Assembly (NCBI RefSeq): GCF_014287585.1
Contig: NZ_JACOOJ010000023.1
Span: 1-64,000, forward strand
Origin: Parabacteroides hominis
GTDB lineage: Bacteria > Bacteroidota > Bacteroidia > Bacteroidales > Tannerellaceae
Direction: 5' to 3'
Length of the DNA: 64,000 bases
The notes beneath the pieces were generated by a model, which searched no databases, had not been told where the DNA came from, and saw only the letters and a list, made by a program, of their open reading frames with translations. The position numbers were made by a program, and so were the translations under genes. This document shows positions 53,105-63,224 of the stretch, piece by piece (positions within the stretch are counted from its first letter, which is position 1; the number at the start of each line of letters is the position of its first letter).

Positions 53105-53845
53105 ATGGAAACACAGGAAAATAAGCGTGACATGTTTTATCCACACGTTTCGGTCGATTGCGTATTGCTTGGGGCAAACGAAGATAAACTGTGCGTGTTG
53201 CTCGTCGAAAGACAAGTTGCCGGTAGTGACGAGAAACACTACAAACTGCCGGGAAGCCTGATTTATGAGAGTGAAGATTTGGATACGGCCGCTTATCGTG
53301 TCTTGAACGAAGCGACAGGCCTGAAACGTGTTGCCCTGAAACAGTTCCGCACTTTTGGATCTCCAGCCCGTACCAAGAATAAAGAAGATGTGCAATGGCT
53401 GGAAAATGCTTCCAAGATGAAGATCACACGAATCGTGACGGTCGCTTATCTGGCGTTGTGCAAGTTCGGGAAGAAAATGACGAAGGGTGAGATGTCCGAT
53501 ACCCTTATCTGGGCGCCTGTCAATGAATTGCCACATCTGCCATTCGACCATAAGGAGATTGTTGAAGCTGCCGGCGAGGAGATACGGCGGTGGGTAGATG
53601 TCGAACCGGGTATCGTTTTCGATTATCTTCCGTCGAAGTTTACGGCCTATCAGTTGCGGCGCATTTTCGAGATCATTTATAATAAGGCGATAGATGTGCG
53701 CAATTTCCATAAAAAGATGGCGGCGATGGAATACGTCGTGCAAACAGATGAAGTGGAAACGGGAGTGAACCACCGGGCAGCCCGCTATTACCGGTTCGAC
53801 AAGGTGAAATATAACAAGTTACATTCGAAGTTTAATAAGATATAA
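53105..53845 (+). CDS. xylR: Nudix-fold (NrtR/AraR-like) transcriptional regulator of xylose genes
   Basis: A 246-residue regulator from the Met at 53105; the frame is open to 52997 but the promoter box at 53074 rules that out. The N-terminal Nudix domain (about 8-150) has a degenerate Nudix box. In AAYRVLNEATGL the Glu expected after Arg is Val, and the Glu expected two residues after the Asn is Ala, so hydrolysis is unlikely. A C-terminal winged helix (about 165-240, with AYQLRRIFEIIYNKAIDVRNFHKKM) binds DNA. Bacteroides thetaiotaomicron uses this type for arabinose (AraR) and a relative for xylose. Position before xylBAE makes a xylose role very likely. Confidence 0.88.
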   Translation: METQENKRDMFYPHVSVDCVLLGANEDKLCVLLVERQVAGSDEKHYKLPGSLIYESEDLDTAAYRVLNEATGLKRVALKQFRTFGSPARTKNKEDVQWLENASKMKITRIVTVAYLALCKFGKKMTKGEMSDTLIWAPVNELPHLPFDHKEIVEAAGEEIRRWVDVEPGIVFDYLPSKFTAYQLRRIFEIIYNKAIDVRNFHKKMAAMEYVVQTDEVETGVNHRAARYYRFDKVKYNKLHSKFNKI

Positions 53846-53854
53846 AGATATAGT

Positions 53855-55342
53855 ATGTGTTTATTAGGTTGTGATATCGGAAGCTCTTCGGTGAAGGCTT
53901 CGATTGTCGATAAAGATACGGGGCTGACGCTTGCTTCCGATTTTTATCCGAAAGAAGAGGCGGCGATCAAAGCCGTACGTCCCGGATGGGCTGAGCAGAA
54001 TCCGGATGGCTGGTGGATGTATCTGAAAGAAGCGATAAAGGGCGCGATCACGAAGGCGGGCATCAAGGGAACGGAGATAGATGCGATCGGCATCTCGTAC
54101 CAGATGCACGGGCTTGTGCTGGTGGACAAGAAGATGCAGGTGTTGCGTCCGTCCATTATCTGGTGTGACAGCCGTGCGGTGATCTATGGCGAATACGCTT
54201 TCAAGGCGATTGGCGAAAAGCAATGCCTGGCGCACCTGCTGAACTCACCCGGAAACTTTACGGCTTCCAAACTTGCATGGGTGAAGGAGTCCGAACCGCA
54301 GATATTCGAACAGGTATACAAATTTATGTTGCCAGGCGACTTTATCGCCATGCGCATGACGGGCGATATCGTAACGACTGTTTCGGGCCTTTCGGAAGGA
54401 ATTTTCTGGGATTTCAGGAATAACAGCGTTTCCGGAGACTTGATGAACTATTTCGGGTTCAGCAAGGAACTGATCCCGGATATCCGTCCGACTTTCGGCG
54501 TGCAAGGGGAATTGCTCGGATCGGTTGCTTCGGAGTTGGGCTTGAAGAAGGGTACGCCGGTTACCTATCGGGCAGGCGACCAACCGAACAATGCGTTGTC
54601 GCTGAATGTCCTGAATCCGGGTGAAATAGCTGCTACGGGCGGCACATCGGGGGTCGTGTACGGTGTGAACGGCAAGGTGAACTACGACACGCTGTCCCGT
54701 GTGAATACGTTTGCGCATGTGAACCATTCGGTCGACCAGACGCGTTTAGGTGTCCTTCTGTGTATCAACGGTGTGGGAATCCTCAATTCGTGGGTGAAGC
54801 GGAATGTGGCTCCGGAAGGCATAGACTACCCTGCCTTGAACGAGTTGGCGGCAACCGTTCCTATCGGTTCGGAAGGTCTGTCGATCCTGCCTTTTGGAAA
54901 CGGTGCGGAGCGTATGTTGCAGAACAAGCAGGTGGACTGCTCCATTCATGGATTGAATTTCAATATTCACAATAAAGCCCATATCGCCCGTGCCGCTCAG
55001 GAAGGGATCGTGTTCTCTTTTAAGTATGGCATGGATATCATGAATGAGATGGGAATCGATATCGGGGTGATCCGTGCCGGTAATGCCAATCTGTTCCTAA
55101 GCCCGATTTTCCGGGATGCGTTGGCAGGCGTGACGGGGACGGTGATCGAACTTTACGATACGAACGGGGCTGTCGGGGCTGCCAAAGGCGCCGGTATCGG
55201 TGCGGGTATCTATACGTCGGCGGAAGAGGCGTTTGCTTCCCTGAAAAAGATCGATGTGATAGAGCCGGACGGGCTGAAAGCGGACAAGTACTGCGGGGCT
55301 TTCGAGGTCTGGAAAGAACGGTTGGAGAAAGCACTGGCGTAA
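53855..55342 (+). CDS. xylB: xylulokinase
   Basis: A 495-residue FGGY-family kinase that phosphorylates D-xylulose to xylulose 5-phosphate, the entry to the pentose phosphate pathway. The start [18 protein letters not shown] is the phosphate loop. [13 protein letters not shown] and IWCDSRA carry the substrate-binding region, and [27 protein letters not shown] the C-terminal domain. It starts 9 bases after xylR. Confidence 0.95.
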   Translation: MCLLGCDIGSSSVKASIVDKDTGLTLASDFYPKEEAAIKAVRPGWAEQNPDGWWMYLKEAIKGAITKAGIKGTEIDAIGISYQMHGLVLVDKKMQVLRPSIIWCDSRAVIYGEYAFKAIGEKQCLAHLLNSPGNFTASKLAWVKESEPQIFEQVYKFMLPGDFIAMRMTGDIVTTVSGLSEGIFWDFRNNSVSGDLMNYFGFSKELIPDIRPTFGVQGELLGSVASELGLKKGTPVTYRAGDQPNNALSLNVLNPGEIAATGGTSGVVYGVNGKVNYDTLSRVNTFAHVNHSVDQTRLGVLLCINGVGILNSWVKRNVAPEGIDYPALNELAATVPIGSEGLSILPFGNGAERMLQNKQVDCSIHGLNFNIHNKAHIARAAQEGIVFSFKYGMDIMNEMGIDIGVIRAGNANLFLSPIFRDALAGVTGTVIELYDTNGAVGAAKGAGIGAGIYTSAEEAFASLKKIDVIEPDGLKADKYCGAFEVWKERLEKALA

Positions 55343-55382
55343 TAAACGAAAAAATTGTATAATCAATAAAATACTTATTATC

Positions 55383-56711
55383 ATGAATTACTTTAAAGGT
55401 GAAAAAGAATTTTTTCCGGGAATAGGAAAAATAGAGTTTGAAGGACGCGAGTCAAAAAATCCGATGGCTTTTCATTACTATGATGAAAACAAGGTCGTAA
55501 TGGGTAAAACTCTGAAAGACCACCTGCGTTTCGCTATGGCCTATTGGCATACATTGTGTGCTGAAGGGGCCGACCAGTTCGGTGGAGGAACGAAAACTTT
55601 TCCTTGGAATGCAGGGGCGGACCGTATTTCCCGTGCCAAGTATAAAATGGATGCTGCTTTCGAATTTATGACGAAATGTAACATCCCTTACTATTGTTTC
55701 CACGATGTGGATGTTGTGGATGAAGCGCCGACATTGGCCGAATTCGAGAAGGACCTGCATACGATGGTCGAATATGCCAAACAACACCAGGAAGCGACCG
55801 GGAAGAAGTTGTTGTGGTCTACCGCCAATGTGTTCGGGCATAAACGTTATATGAACGGGGCTGCCACAAATCCTTATTTCCCTGCTGTGGCTTGTGCCGG
55901 CACGCAGATCAAGAACGCGATCGACGCTTGTATAGCCTTAGGTGGCGAAAACTATGTGTTCTGGGGCGGACGTGAAGGGTATATGAGCTTGCTGAACACC
56001 AACATGAAGCGCGAAAAGGAACATCTTGCCATGATGTTGACGATGGCACGTGACTATGCCCGCAAGAACGGGTTCAAGGGTACTTTCCTGGTAGAGCCTA
56101 AGCCGATGGAACCGACTAAACATCAGTATGACGTGGATACGGAAACGGTTATCGGTTTCCTGCGCCATTATGGCCTCGACAAAGATTTTGCCATCAATAT
56201 CGAAGTGAACCATGCCACATTGGCCGGACATACATTCGAACATGAGCTTCAGGCTGCCGCCGATGCCGGTATGTTGTGCAGCATCGATGCGAACCGCGGT
56301 GATTATCAGAATGGTTGGGATACGGACCAGTTCCCGGTTGACATCTACGAACTGACACAGGCTTGGCTGGTTATCCTCGAAGCAGGCGGCCTGACTACCG
56401 GAGGTACGAACTTCGATGCCAAGACACGCCGTAACTCGACCGATCTGGATGATATCTTCCTGGCTCATATCAGCGGTATGGATTCCTTTGCCCGTGCTTT
56501 GATGGCCGCCGCCGATATCCTGGAACATTCCGATTACAAGAAAATGCGTGCCGAACGTTACGCCAGCTTCGACCAGGGTGACGGCAAGAAGTTCGAAGAA
56601 GGCAAACTTCTCCTCGAAGACCTGCGTACGATCGCCCATGCCGGTGGCGAACCGAAGCAGATCAGCGGAAAACAGGAGTTGTATGAGATGATTATCAACC
56701 AGTACATTTAA
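55383..56711 (+). CDS. xylA: xylose isomerase
   Basis: A 442-residue class II isomerase converting D-xylose to D-xylulose. The catalytic His lies in [13 protein letters not shown]. The metal ligands are in [34 protein letters not shown] and [19 protein letters not shown]. It is of normal length and complete. It starts 40 bases after xylB. A 27-bp perfect inverted repeat follows the stop. Confidence 0.97.
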   Translation: MNYFKGEKEFFPGIGKIEFEGRESKNPMAFHYYDENKVVMGKTLKDHLRFAMAYWHTLCAEGADQFGGGTKTFPWNAGADRISRAKYKMDAAFEFMTKCNIPYYCFHDVDVVDEAPTLAEFEKDLHTMVEYAKQHQEATGKKLLWSTANVFGHKRYMNGAATNPYFPAVACAGTQIKNAIDACIALGGENYVFWGGREGYMSLLNTNMKREKEHLAMMLTMARDYARKNGFKGTFLVEPKPMEPTKHQYDVDTETVIGFLRHYGLDKDFAINIEVNHATLAGHTFEHELQAAADAGMLCSIDANRGDYQNGWDTDQFPVDIYELTQAWLVILEAGGLTTGGTNFDAKTRRNSTDLDDIFLAHISGMDSFARALMAAADILEHSDYKKMRAERYASFDQGDGKKFEEGKLLLEDLRTIAHAGGEPKQISGKQELYEMIINQYI

Positions 56712-56718
56712 TAACATA

Positions 56719-56780
56719 TAAATAATGGTTTATCCGTTACTTTTGAATCAAACCAAAAGTAACGGATAAACCATTATTTA
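56719..56780. repeat. 27-bp perfect inverted repeat between xylA and xylE, related to the repeat-element ends
   Basis: Arms 56719-56745 and 56754-56780 pair perfectly around an 8-base loop. Each arm contains TTTATCCGTTACTTTTG, identical to the left end of copy A (14098-14114) and one base different from the right end of copy B. It may be a solo end of the repeat family. It can also work as a mid-operon hairpin that adjusts xylE expression. Confidence 0.8.
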
Positions 56781-56798
56781 CCTATATGAATCTCTATC

Positions 56799-58343
56799 GT
56801 GAAAAACAACAACTACTACATTTTTGGAATTACCCTTGTTGCGACATTGGGGGGATTATTGTTCGGATATGATACGGCGGTGATATCCGGGACGGTCGAA
56901 TCGCTGCGTAAATTCTTTATCGAACCTTTCGGGTTACCATTGGATCAGGCGAATGCGCTTGAGGGGTTCGTTGTGAGCAGTGCCCTGATCGGTTGTATCT
57001 TAGGCGCTTCTTTTGCCGGCTGGATCAGCCAGCGGTATGGACGGAAACCTACGCTTGTGTTGGCTGCTATCCTGTTTTTGTTGTCGGCAATCGGTTCGGC
57101 ATGGCCGGAGCTGTTTGTCGGAATGCCCGGCAGCGGCGACCACACGTACATGTACCTTTTTGTGTGTTACCGGATTGTCGGAGGGGTAGGAGTCGGATTG
57201 GCTTCTATGGTTTCTCCGATGTATATTGCCGAGATGGCGCCGGCGGAGAAACGGGGAAACTTAGTGTCGTGGAATCAGTTCGCGATCATCTTCGGTATGC
57301 TTGTCGTCTATTTTGTGAATTACAGCATTGCGTTGCAGGGAAATGCCGCCTGGCTGCATGCGATCGGCTGGCGTTGGATGTTCGCGTCCGAGATCGTCCC
57401 GGCTTTGCTCTTCCTGTTCCTTCTGATGTTTGTGCCGGAAACGCCCCGTTATTTGGTGATGCGTGGCAAAACGGATAAGGCCCAGTCTGTACTGGACCGC
57501 TTGATGGGAAAAGAAAAAGCGGCTCCTGAACTGGTAGAAATAAAAGAAAGTTTCAGGAAAAAGGAACCCTCCATGCGTCCCTATTTCCTGTTTATGGGGA
57601 TGTGGCTGGTGCTGTTTCTGCTTTTGTACGGGGCACTGGAACTGGCTGGCAATACGAGTGCTTTGGAGATCGCCTTGATCGGTAGTTTTTTTGTTTCCTT
57701 AGTCTTCCCCGTACGTTCGTTCGGCATGCTGATCATATTTGTCGGTGTCATGCTGTCCGGTTTCCAGCAGTTTGTCGGGATCAACGTCGTGTTGTATTAT
57801 GCGCCGGAGATCTTTAAGACAATGGGGGCTGCCACCGATGCCGCCTTGTTGCAGCAGATCGTGGTGGGAGCCGTGAACCTTTCCTTTACCGTGCTGGCTA
57901 TCTTTACGGTCGACCGGTTCGGACGCCGTCCATTGATGATTATCGGGGCATTGGTCATGGCTGTCTCGATGATGATCCTGGGGACGACTTTCTATACGCA
58001 TTCCGTCGGTATCGGCTCGCTGGTTTGCATGTTGGTGTACACGGCAGGTTTCGCGATGTCGTGGGGACCGGTCTGCTGGGTATTGTTGGCGGAGATTTTC
58101 CCGAATACGATCCGCTCGACGGTGATGAGTATAGCCGTTGCAGGGCAGTGGATTGCCAATTTCCTTGTCTCCTGGACTTTCCCGATGCTCGATAAGAACC
58201 AGTATCTGACCGATACGTTCAATCATGGTATGGCCTACTGGGTTTATGGTGTCATGGGAGTGCTGGCTGCCCTGTTTATCTGGAAATTCGTTCCCGAAAC
58301 CAAAGGTAAGACACTGGAGCAGATGGAACAATATTGGAAATAA
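56799..58343 (+). CDS. xylE: D-xylose:proton symporter
   Basis: A 514-residue MFS sugar porter with 12 helices. It has GGLLFGYDTAVISGTV, ISQRYGRKPT, PETPRYLV, GINVVLYYAPEIF, VDRFGRRPLM and the closing PETKGKTLEQ. The start is a GTG at 56799; no in-frame ATG fits. Placement after xylA and family membership point to xylose import, although close relatives carry other sugars. Confidence 0.92.
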   Translation: MKNNNYYIFGITLVATLGGLLFGYDTAVISGTVESLRKFFIEPFGLPLDQANALEGFVVSSALIGCILGASFAGWISQRYGRKPTLVLAAILFLLSAIGSAWPELFVGMPGSGDHTYMYLFVCYRIVGGVGVGLASMVSPMYIAEMAPAEKRGNLVSWNQFAIIFGMLVVYFVNYSIALQGNAAWLHAIGWRWMFASEIVPALLFLFLLMFVPETPRYLVMRGKTDKAQSVLDRLMGKEKAAPELVEIKESFRKKEPSMRPYFLFMGMWLVLFLLLYGALELAGNTSALEIALIGSFFVSLVFPVRSFGMLIIFVGVMLSGFQQFVGINVVLYYAPEIFKTMGAATDAALLQQIVVGAVNLSFTVLAIFTVDRFGRRPLMIIGALVMAVSMMILGTTFYTHSVGIGSLVCMLVYTAGFAMSWGPVCWVLLAEIFPNTIRSTVMSIAVAGQWIANFLVSWTFPMLDKNQYLTDTFNHGMAYWVYGVMGVLAALFIWKFVPETKGKTLEQMEQYWK

Positions 58344-58378
58344 ATCCGTAAGTTTGCCGTTCGAAAAGACATGAATCG

Positions 58379-59197
58379 ATGCGCATACTGAAAAAAATAC
58401 TGATAGGAGGCCGGAACCTGTTGCTGTTCCTGTTTGTTTCCAGTTTGTTGGCTGTGGTGGCATATAAGTTCATTCCTGTTTACTACACTCCGCTGATGTT
58501 TATCCGGATGTACGAACAGTTCCAGGATGGTAAGCCCTTCAAGTTGGAACACAAATGGGTGCCGATGAAGAAGATCGCCCAGCCATTGGCACAGGCGGTC
58601 GTGGCTTCGGAAGACAATCTTTTTCTCGACCATCACGGTTTCGATATGACACAGATTCAGAAAGCCCGTGCCGATGCCGAAAAAGGCAAACGCGTACGCG
58701 GGGCGAGCACCATCTCGCAACAGACCGCCAAGAACGTGTTCCTATGGCCCGGAAGGACCTATTTGCGAAAAGGCATCGAGGCTTATTTCACCGTCCTGAT
58801 CGAATGGATCTGGGGAAAGGAACGCATCATGGAAGTCTACCTGAACTCGATCGAAATGGGAGACGGTATTTATGGTGCCGAAGCAGTCGCACAGGCTCAT
58901 TTTAAAAAGCCGGCCTATAAACTGACGAAGGCGGAGGCGGCTCTGATCGCCGCGACCTTGCCGAATCCCCGCAAGTTCAATTCGGCAAAACCTTCTCCTT
59001 ATATGTTGAAACGGCAGGCGAAGATCATGTCGCTGATGGGAAAACTGCTTAAGATCGAAATGGGGCATGACAGCGGTGATCCCGATCCTGAATCCGGCAG
59101 CAAAAAAGTGCGTAAACGGAAGAAGCTCCGGGCGGAATCCGGCACGACGGTCCGTCTGTCCGAAAAGAATATTCACACAAGAACGATAATCATATGA
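58379..59197 (+). CDS. mtgA: monofunctional peptidoglycan glycosyltransferase
   Basis: A 272-residue lipid II polymerase without a transpeptidase domain. The N-terminal helix is about 13-35. The GT51 domain has ASEDNLFLDHHGFD (catalytic Glu), GASTISQQTAKNVFLW and the closing ATLPNPRKFN. A basic tail of about 30 residues follows. The stop overlaps the lipB start by 4 bases. It lies 35 bases after xylE and may be read from it, or from its own promoter. Confidence 0.94.
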   Translation: MRILKKILIGGRNLLLFLFVSSLLAVVAYKFIPVYYTPLMFIRMYEQFQDGKPFKLEHKWVPMKKIAQPLAQAVVASEDNLFLDHHGFDMTQIQKARADAEKGKRVRGASTISQQTAKNVFLWPGRTYLRKGIEAYFTVLIEWIWGKERIMEVYLNSIEMGDGIYGAEAVAQAHFKKPAYKLTKAEAALIAATLPNPRKFNSAKPSPYMLKRQAKIMSLMGKLLKIEMGHDSGDPDPESGSKKVRKRKKLRAESGTTVRLSEKNIHTRTIII

Positions 59198-59862
59198 GTC
59201 ATTTTGTATATCACGATCTCGGACGTATCGAGTATGAAAAGGCACTGGAACGCCAAACGGCTGCTTTCAACGCCCTGTTGGAGGCGAAAGCGCAAGGCAT
59301 GACCGGAGAAAACCGGTTGTTTTTCTGCGAACACCAGCCGGTACTGACCATTGGGAAGAGCGGCAAGGATGCCAACCTGCTGATCCCGGAAGAACTGCTT
59401 GTACAGCGGGGTATTTCTTTCTACCATATCAACCGGGGAGGGGATATCACGTATCACGGGCCAGGACAAATTACCGGATATCCGGTCTTCGATCTCGACG
59501 TTTGGAAGTTGGGGCTCAAGCAATACATCGACAGGCTGGAAGAAACGATTATCCGTTTTTTAGCTCTTTATGGTATTAAAGGGGAGCGACTCGCGGGAGC
59601 TACAGGTGTGTGGATCGATCCCGATGTACCGGGAAAAGCCCGTAAGATTTGTGCGATCGGTGTGAAAAGCAGCCGTTTCGTTACCATGCACGGCTTTGCT
59701 TTGAATATAAATACGGATTTGGATTACTTCTCCTTGATCAATCCTTGCGGCTTTAAAGATAAAGGGGTTACCTCGCTTGAGAAAGAATTGGGGGCGGAGC
59801 AGGATTTCGAAGCGGCCAAAGCACGTCTTCATTCACTCTTCACTGAAATGTTTCCGGAATGA
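59194..59862 (+). CDS. lipB: octanoyltransferase (lipoate biosynthesis)
   Basis: A 222-residue LipB that moves octanoyl from acyl carrier protein to lipoyl domains. The catalytic region HINRGGDITYHGPGQITGYPVF, the Lys/Cys end (ARKICAIGVKSSRFVTMHGFA) and NPCGFKDKGVTSLEKEL are conserved. It overlaps mtgA (4 bases) and the next gene (4 bases). Confidence 0.95.
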   Translation: MSHFVYHDLGRIEYEKALERQTAAFNALLEAKAQGMTGENRLFFCEHQPVLTIGKSGKDANLLIPEELLVQRGISFYHINRGGDITYHGPGQITGYPVFDLDVWKLGLKQYIDRLEETIIRFLALYGIKGERLAGATGVWIDPDVPGKARKICAIGVKSSRFVTMHGFALNINTDLDYFSLINPCGFKDKGVTSLEKELGAEQDFEAAKARLHSLFTEMFPE

Positions 59863-60821
59863 TGGAACCGTATGCTATTCATTTCGCCCCTTTGCAGGGT
59901 TATACCGACTCGGTTTACAGGGAAGCGCATGCACAAATATTCGGGGGAGTCGAGACCTATTACACTCCGTTTGTCCGTCTTGAAAAGGGTGGCTTCCGCA
60001 ATAAGGAGCTACGGGATCTTGCACCGGAAGCAAATACATCCGCCTCGCTGGTTCCCCAGATGATCGCAGCCTCGCCCGAAGAATTCCGCCGGATTGCCGG
60101 TTTGTTTCGTGAGTCGGGCTATCGGCGTGCCGATATTAATTTAGGTTGTCCTTTCCCTATGCAGGCACGACAACACCGGGGAGCGGGTATCCTGCCTTAT
60201 CCGGATGAGGTGAAAGCGTTGTTGGAAACGATTTTTGAATTTCCGGAGATACAGTTCTCGGTCAAACTGCGGTTAGGCTGGGATTCATCGGATGAGGCAC
60301 AGGCACTTCTTCCTTTTCTGAATGGGCTGCCCCTCACGCATCTCACGCTGCATCCGCGGATCGGCACGCAGCAATATAAAGGAGAGACGGACCAGAAGGC
60401 TTTCTCCCGGTTTTACGATTCATGCTCGCTTCCGCTTTTTTATAATGGCGATATCCGGACTTTGCCGGATATTCGTTTGTTAGCCGGACGTTTCCCCCGT
60501 TTGAAGGGTATCATGCTCGGACGCGGTCTGCTGTCTTCTCCTTGGTTGGCAACGGAATATATATCCGATATCCCGCTTACTGCCCAGGAGAAGAAGGAAA
60601 AGCTGTCCGCTTTCCATACCTTACTAATAGCGGGCTATTCTTCCCGTCTGGAGGGAGGCGAACATCAGATACTTGACAAAATAAAGACTCTTTGGGACTA
60701 TCTGCTGCCGGATGCAGAGAAACGGCTTCGGAAAAAAGTCCTGAAAAGCTCCCGGTTGGCTGATTACCAGGAGGCGGTGAGGAATTTAATTTACGATACC
60801 TCGATCACCGCCGGACAATGA
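59859..60821 (+). CDS. tRNA-dihydrouridine synthase
   Basis: A 320-residue flavin-dependent Dus enzyme that reduces uridines in tRNA. FAPLQGYTDSVYREAH at the N-terminus, INLGCPFPMQARQHRGAG with the active-site Cys-containing loop, FSVKLRLGW, LTLHPRIGTQQYKG and IMLGRGLLSSPWL are typical. The alternative Met at 59862 is equally possible. The 3' end overlaps the end of the opposing xth gene by 31 bases. Confidence 0.92.
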   Translation: MMEPYAIHFAPLQGYTDSVYREAHAQIFGGVETYYTPFVRLEKGGFRNKELRDLAPEANTSASLVPQMIAASPEEFRRIAGLFRESGYRRADINLGCPFPMQARQHRGAGILPYPDEVKALLETIFEFPEIQFSVKLRLGWDSSDEAQALLPFLNGLPLTHLTLHPRIGTQQYKGETDQKAFSRFYDSCSLPLFYNGDIRTLPDIRLLAGRFPRLKGIMLGRGLLSSPWLATEYISDIPLTAQEKKEKLSAFHTLLIAGYSSRLEGGEHQILDKIKTLWDYLLPDAEKRLRKKVLKSSRLADYQEAVRNLIYDTSITAGQ

Positions 60822-61552
60822 TCCGAATGGACGGCCTCATTTAAGATATACGCTTTTTCCACCTGTTCTTTCATCGGTTCGCTGACCATGCAATAGTCGA
60901 TGCGCCAGCCCTTGTTTTTGGCACGGGCGCTGAAACGGTAACTCCACCAGGTATATTCTTGTTTGTCCGGGTTGAGGAGGCGGAAAGTATCGATGTAGCC
61001 GGCATCCAGGAAACGAGTCATCCATTCCCGCTCTTCCGGGAGGAAGCCGCTGTTCGTCGCATTGCGTATCGGGTCATGGATATCGATCGGCTCGTGGCAG
61101 ATGTTGTAATCCCCGCATAAGATCAGTTTCGGATGCGACTTTTGCAACTCCACCACATAGTTCTGGAAATCTTCCAACCATTCCATCTTGAATGCCTGAC
61201 GCTCGTCGCCGCTCGTACCCGAAGGGTGGTAAACGCTGATCACCGACAGATCCCCGAAATCGGCCCGGATGAAACGTCCCTCGTTATCGTACTTTTCGAT
61301 CCCCATCCCATATTCCACGTGGTCCGGTTCGCGGCGGCTCAGGATCGCAACCCCGCTGTAACCTTTCTTCTGCGCACTGAAAAGCCACGCTTTGTAGCCG
61401 AGCGACTCAAATGCTTCGGCCGGGTATTGATCCGGTTGCAACTTGGTTTCCTGCAGACAAAGCACGTCGGGCTGTTCTTGTGCCAGCCATTCGGGCAATC
61501 CTTTTCCTACGGCGGCACGCAGGCCGTTTACATTGTATGTGATAATTTTCAT
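60791..61552 (-). CDS. xth: exodeoxyribonuclease III
   Basis: A 253-residue AP endonuclease/exonuclease. It starts MKIITYNVNGLRAAVGKGL and contains LCLQETKLQPDQ (metal-binding Glu), GDYNICHEPIDI, WWSYRFSARAKNKGWRIDY and the catalytic SDHCPAV near the end. It is a single gene on the minus strand. Its last codons lie inside the end of the dus gene on the other strand (60791-60821). Confidence 0.95.
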   Translation of the reverse strand: MKIITYNVNGLRAAVGKGLPEWLAQEQPDVLCLQETKLQPDQYPAEAFESLGYKAWLFSAQKKGYSGVAILSRREPDHVEYGMGIEKYDNEGRFIRADFGDLSVISVYHPSGTSGDERQAFKMEWLEDFQNYVVELQKSHPKLILCGDYNICHEPIDIHDPIRNATNSGFLPEEREWMTRFLDAGYIDTFRLLNPDKQEYTWWSYRFSARAKNKGWRIDYCMVSEPMKEQVEKAYILNEAVHSDHCPAVIEVS

Positions 61553-61680
61553 CTCCTAATACTTATTTTTAATGATAAGGCAAATGTAATTTAAATTCAT
61601 AATTCATCAGCCATAAATCATAATTCTTTTACATTTAGCAGTTGTAAACACCAAATATGCGCTTCGAGCAGATGAAACAC

Positions 61681-62244
61681 CTATTTATAAAGCAGCCAAA
61701 GCAGTAGCGGCATATAGTCTTTTAGTTCCGTACGGAGTATTTTCAGGGATTGGCAGATACGGTATGCAATAGTTTTAGGAGAAACACCTGTCCGGTCTGC
61801 GATCTCATTATAAGTAAGATGGTGGAAACGGTTCAGTTCGAACGCCAGTCTATAATCCTCCGGGAGCTCCCGGATCGCTTTGGTTACCAAAGCGATCAAT
61901 TCTCCTTCCAGATAAAAGTCAGGATCTTCAAACTGATCTTTGAATTTATCATATAATTTTTCCCTGACTTGTTGTTTGATTTGATTGTGGGTTATATTAT
62001 TCAGGCAGCGGTTTTTAACCATCGTAAACAACAGGGATTTCAGGGACATTTCCGGATTTAAAAGGGTATGGTTTTCCCATACCCACATCATAACATCCTG
62101 TACAATTTCTTCACATTCGGATTCTGCTACGTATTGAGAGGCAAAGGCACATAGCCCCCTGTAATATTGTTTATAAACGGTGTCGAACATTTGTTCGTCA
62201 CCGCTATTTAATTTGTGTATAGTTTCTTCGTTTTCGTAGACCAC
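61681..62244 (-). CDS. ECF-type RNA polymerase sigma factor
   Basis: A 187-residue sigma-70 family protein of the Bacteroides expansion type, with region 2 (about 20-90, FDTVYKQYYRGLCAFASQYV and VMMWVWENH) and region 4 (about 125-180, HLTYNEIADRTGVSPKTIAYRI). The start is a GTG at 62244. Such sigma factors normally work with a FecR anti-sigma factor. The FecR gene in this window lies across gpmA on the other strand. A TAAGTTTG box and a palindrome lie before the start. Confidence 0.92.
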   Translation of the reverse strand: MVYENEETIHKLNSGDEQMFDTVYKQYYRGLCAFASQYVAESECEEIVQDVMMWVWENHTLLNPEMSLKSLLFTMVKNRCLNNITHNQIKQQVREKLYDKFKDQFEDPDFYLEGELIALVTKAIRELPEDYRLAFELNRFHHLTYNEIADRTGVSPKTIAYRICQSLKILRTELKDYMPLLLWLLYK

Positions 62245-62261
62245 CAGGTTCTTTTTTATTG

Positions 62262-62308
62262 CAAACTTAATGAATTATTTTGAATAAAGAGCGATTCTTA
62301 TTCAAAAT
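62262..62308 (-). promoter_or_regulatory. promoter box with adjacent 11-bp palindrome before the sigma factor gene
   Basis: On the minus strand TAAGTTTG (62262-62269) matches TAnnTTTG. Just upstream the perfect inverted repeat ATTTTGAATAA / TTATTCAAAAT (62277-62287 and 62298-62308, 10-base loop) covers the -15 to -45 region. It could be an operator or the gpmA terminator. Confidence 0.5.
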
Positions 62309-62328
62309 AGAACAAATACTCCCTGGCT

Positions 62329-63081
62329 TTATTTTTTATCTTTCTTTCCTTGATTAGCTACTGCATCCATTAATTTTTTAATTTCTTCCGGATCGCCGAG
62401 AAAATAATCGTTCACAAGATTCATATTATCGTCAAATTCAAATACGTACGGCACGGCTGTCGGCAGGTTAAGATGTACGATCTCGTCGTCCGGGATATTT
62501 TTCAGATATTTGATAATCCCACGCAGGCTGTTCCCGTGAGCGGCTACCAATATCTCGTCGGATGTTTCGAGCGAAGGGAAGATCACTTCTTTCCAATATG
62601 GCAAAATTCGTTCCACCGTATCTTTCAATGATTCGGTACGGGGCAGTTCGCTATCGGGTACATCTTTATAACGGAGTTCGAAACGCGGATTGCGCGGGTC
62701 GTCTTCTTTCAGAGGTTGAGGGGCGATATCATAACTTCTGCGCCATATCAGTACTTGTTCATCTCCATATTTTTCAGCCGTCTCGCTTTTATTCAGTCCT
62801 TGTAACGAGCCATAATGCTTTTCATTCAGCCGCCAACTCTTTTCTACCGGAATCCAATCCTGATCCATCCGGTCCAGAACGCAATTCAATGTTTTAACAG
62901 CACGTTTCAGATAAGATGTGTACGCTTTGTCGAATTTGAATCCTTTTTCTTTCAATAAGTCACCGGCCTTTGTCGCTTCCTCTACGCCTTTTTCGGTAAG
63001 ATCGACATCTGTCCATCCCGTAAAACGGTTTTCTTTGTTCCAAACACTTTCGCCGTGGCGAAGTAAAACTATTTTTTTCAT
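62329..63081 (-). CDS. gpmA: 2,3-bisphosphoglycerate-dependent phosphoglycerate mutase
   Basis: A 250-residue glycolytic enzyme interconverting 3- and 2-phosphoglycerate. The phospho-His motif [10 protein letters not shown] is at residues 6-15, followed by [39 protein letters not shown] and the second His in AAHGNSLR. It is of normal length. It lies between the sigma factor and FecR genes. Confidence 0.96.
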   Translation of the reverse strand: MKKIVLLRHGESVWNKENRFTGWTDVDLTEKGVEEATKAGDLLKEKGFKFDKAYTSYLKRAVKTLNCVLDRMDQDWIPVEKSWRLNEKHYGSLQGLNKSETAEKYGDEQVLIWRRSYDIAPQPLKEDDPRNPRFELRYKDVPDSELPRTESLKDTVERILPYWKEVIFPSLETSDEILVAAHGNSLRGIIKYLKNIPDDEIVHLNLPTAVPYVFEFDDNMNLVNDYFLGDPEEIKKLMDAVANQGKKDKK

Positions 63082-63224
63082 ATGCTTAACTTTATAACTA
63101 ATTGATTATTAATATAACAGATGAGATGATGAAAAAGATTTTATAAATTCTTGAAAAAAAATCGCTTTTTCGTTTAGTACATCCTTTTTCTGGATTGTAT
63201 TAGTTATAGAAACAGGAAAAAAAG

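Noticed and set aside
53855..58343. A complete polysaccharide utilisation locus around the xylose genes
   Set aside because: There is no SusC/SusD pair, no surface glycanase and no hybrid two-component regulator. The cluster handles free xylose only.
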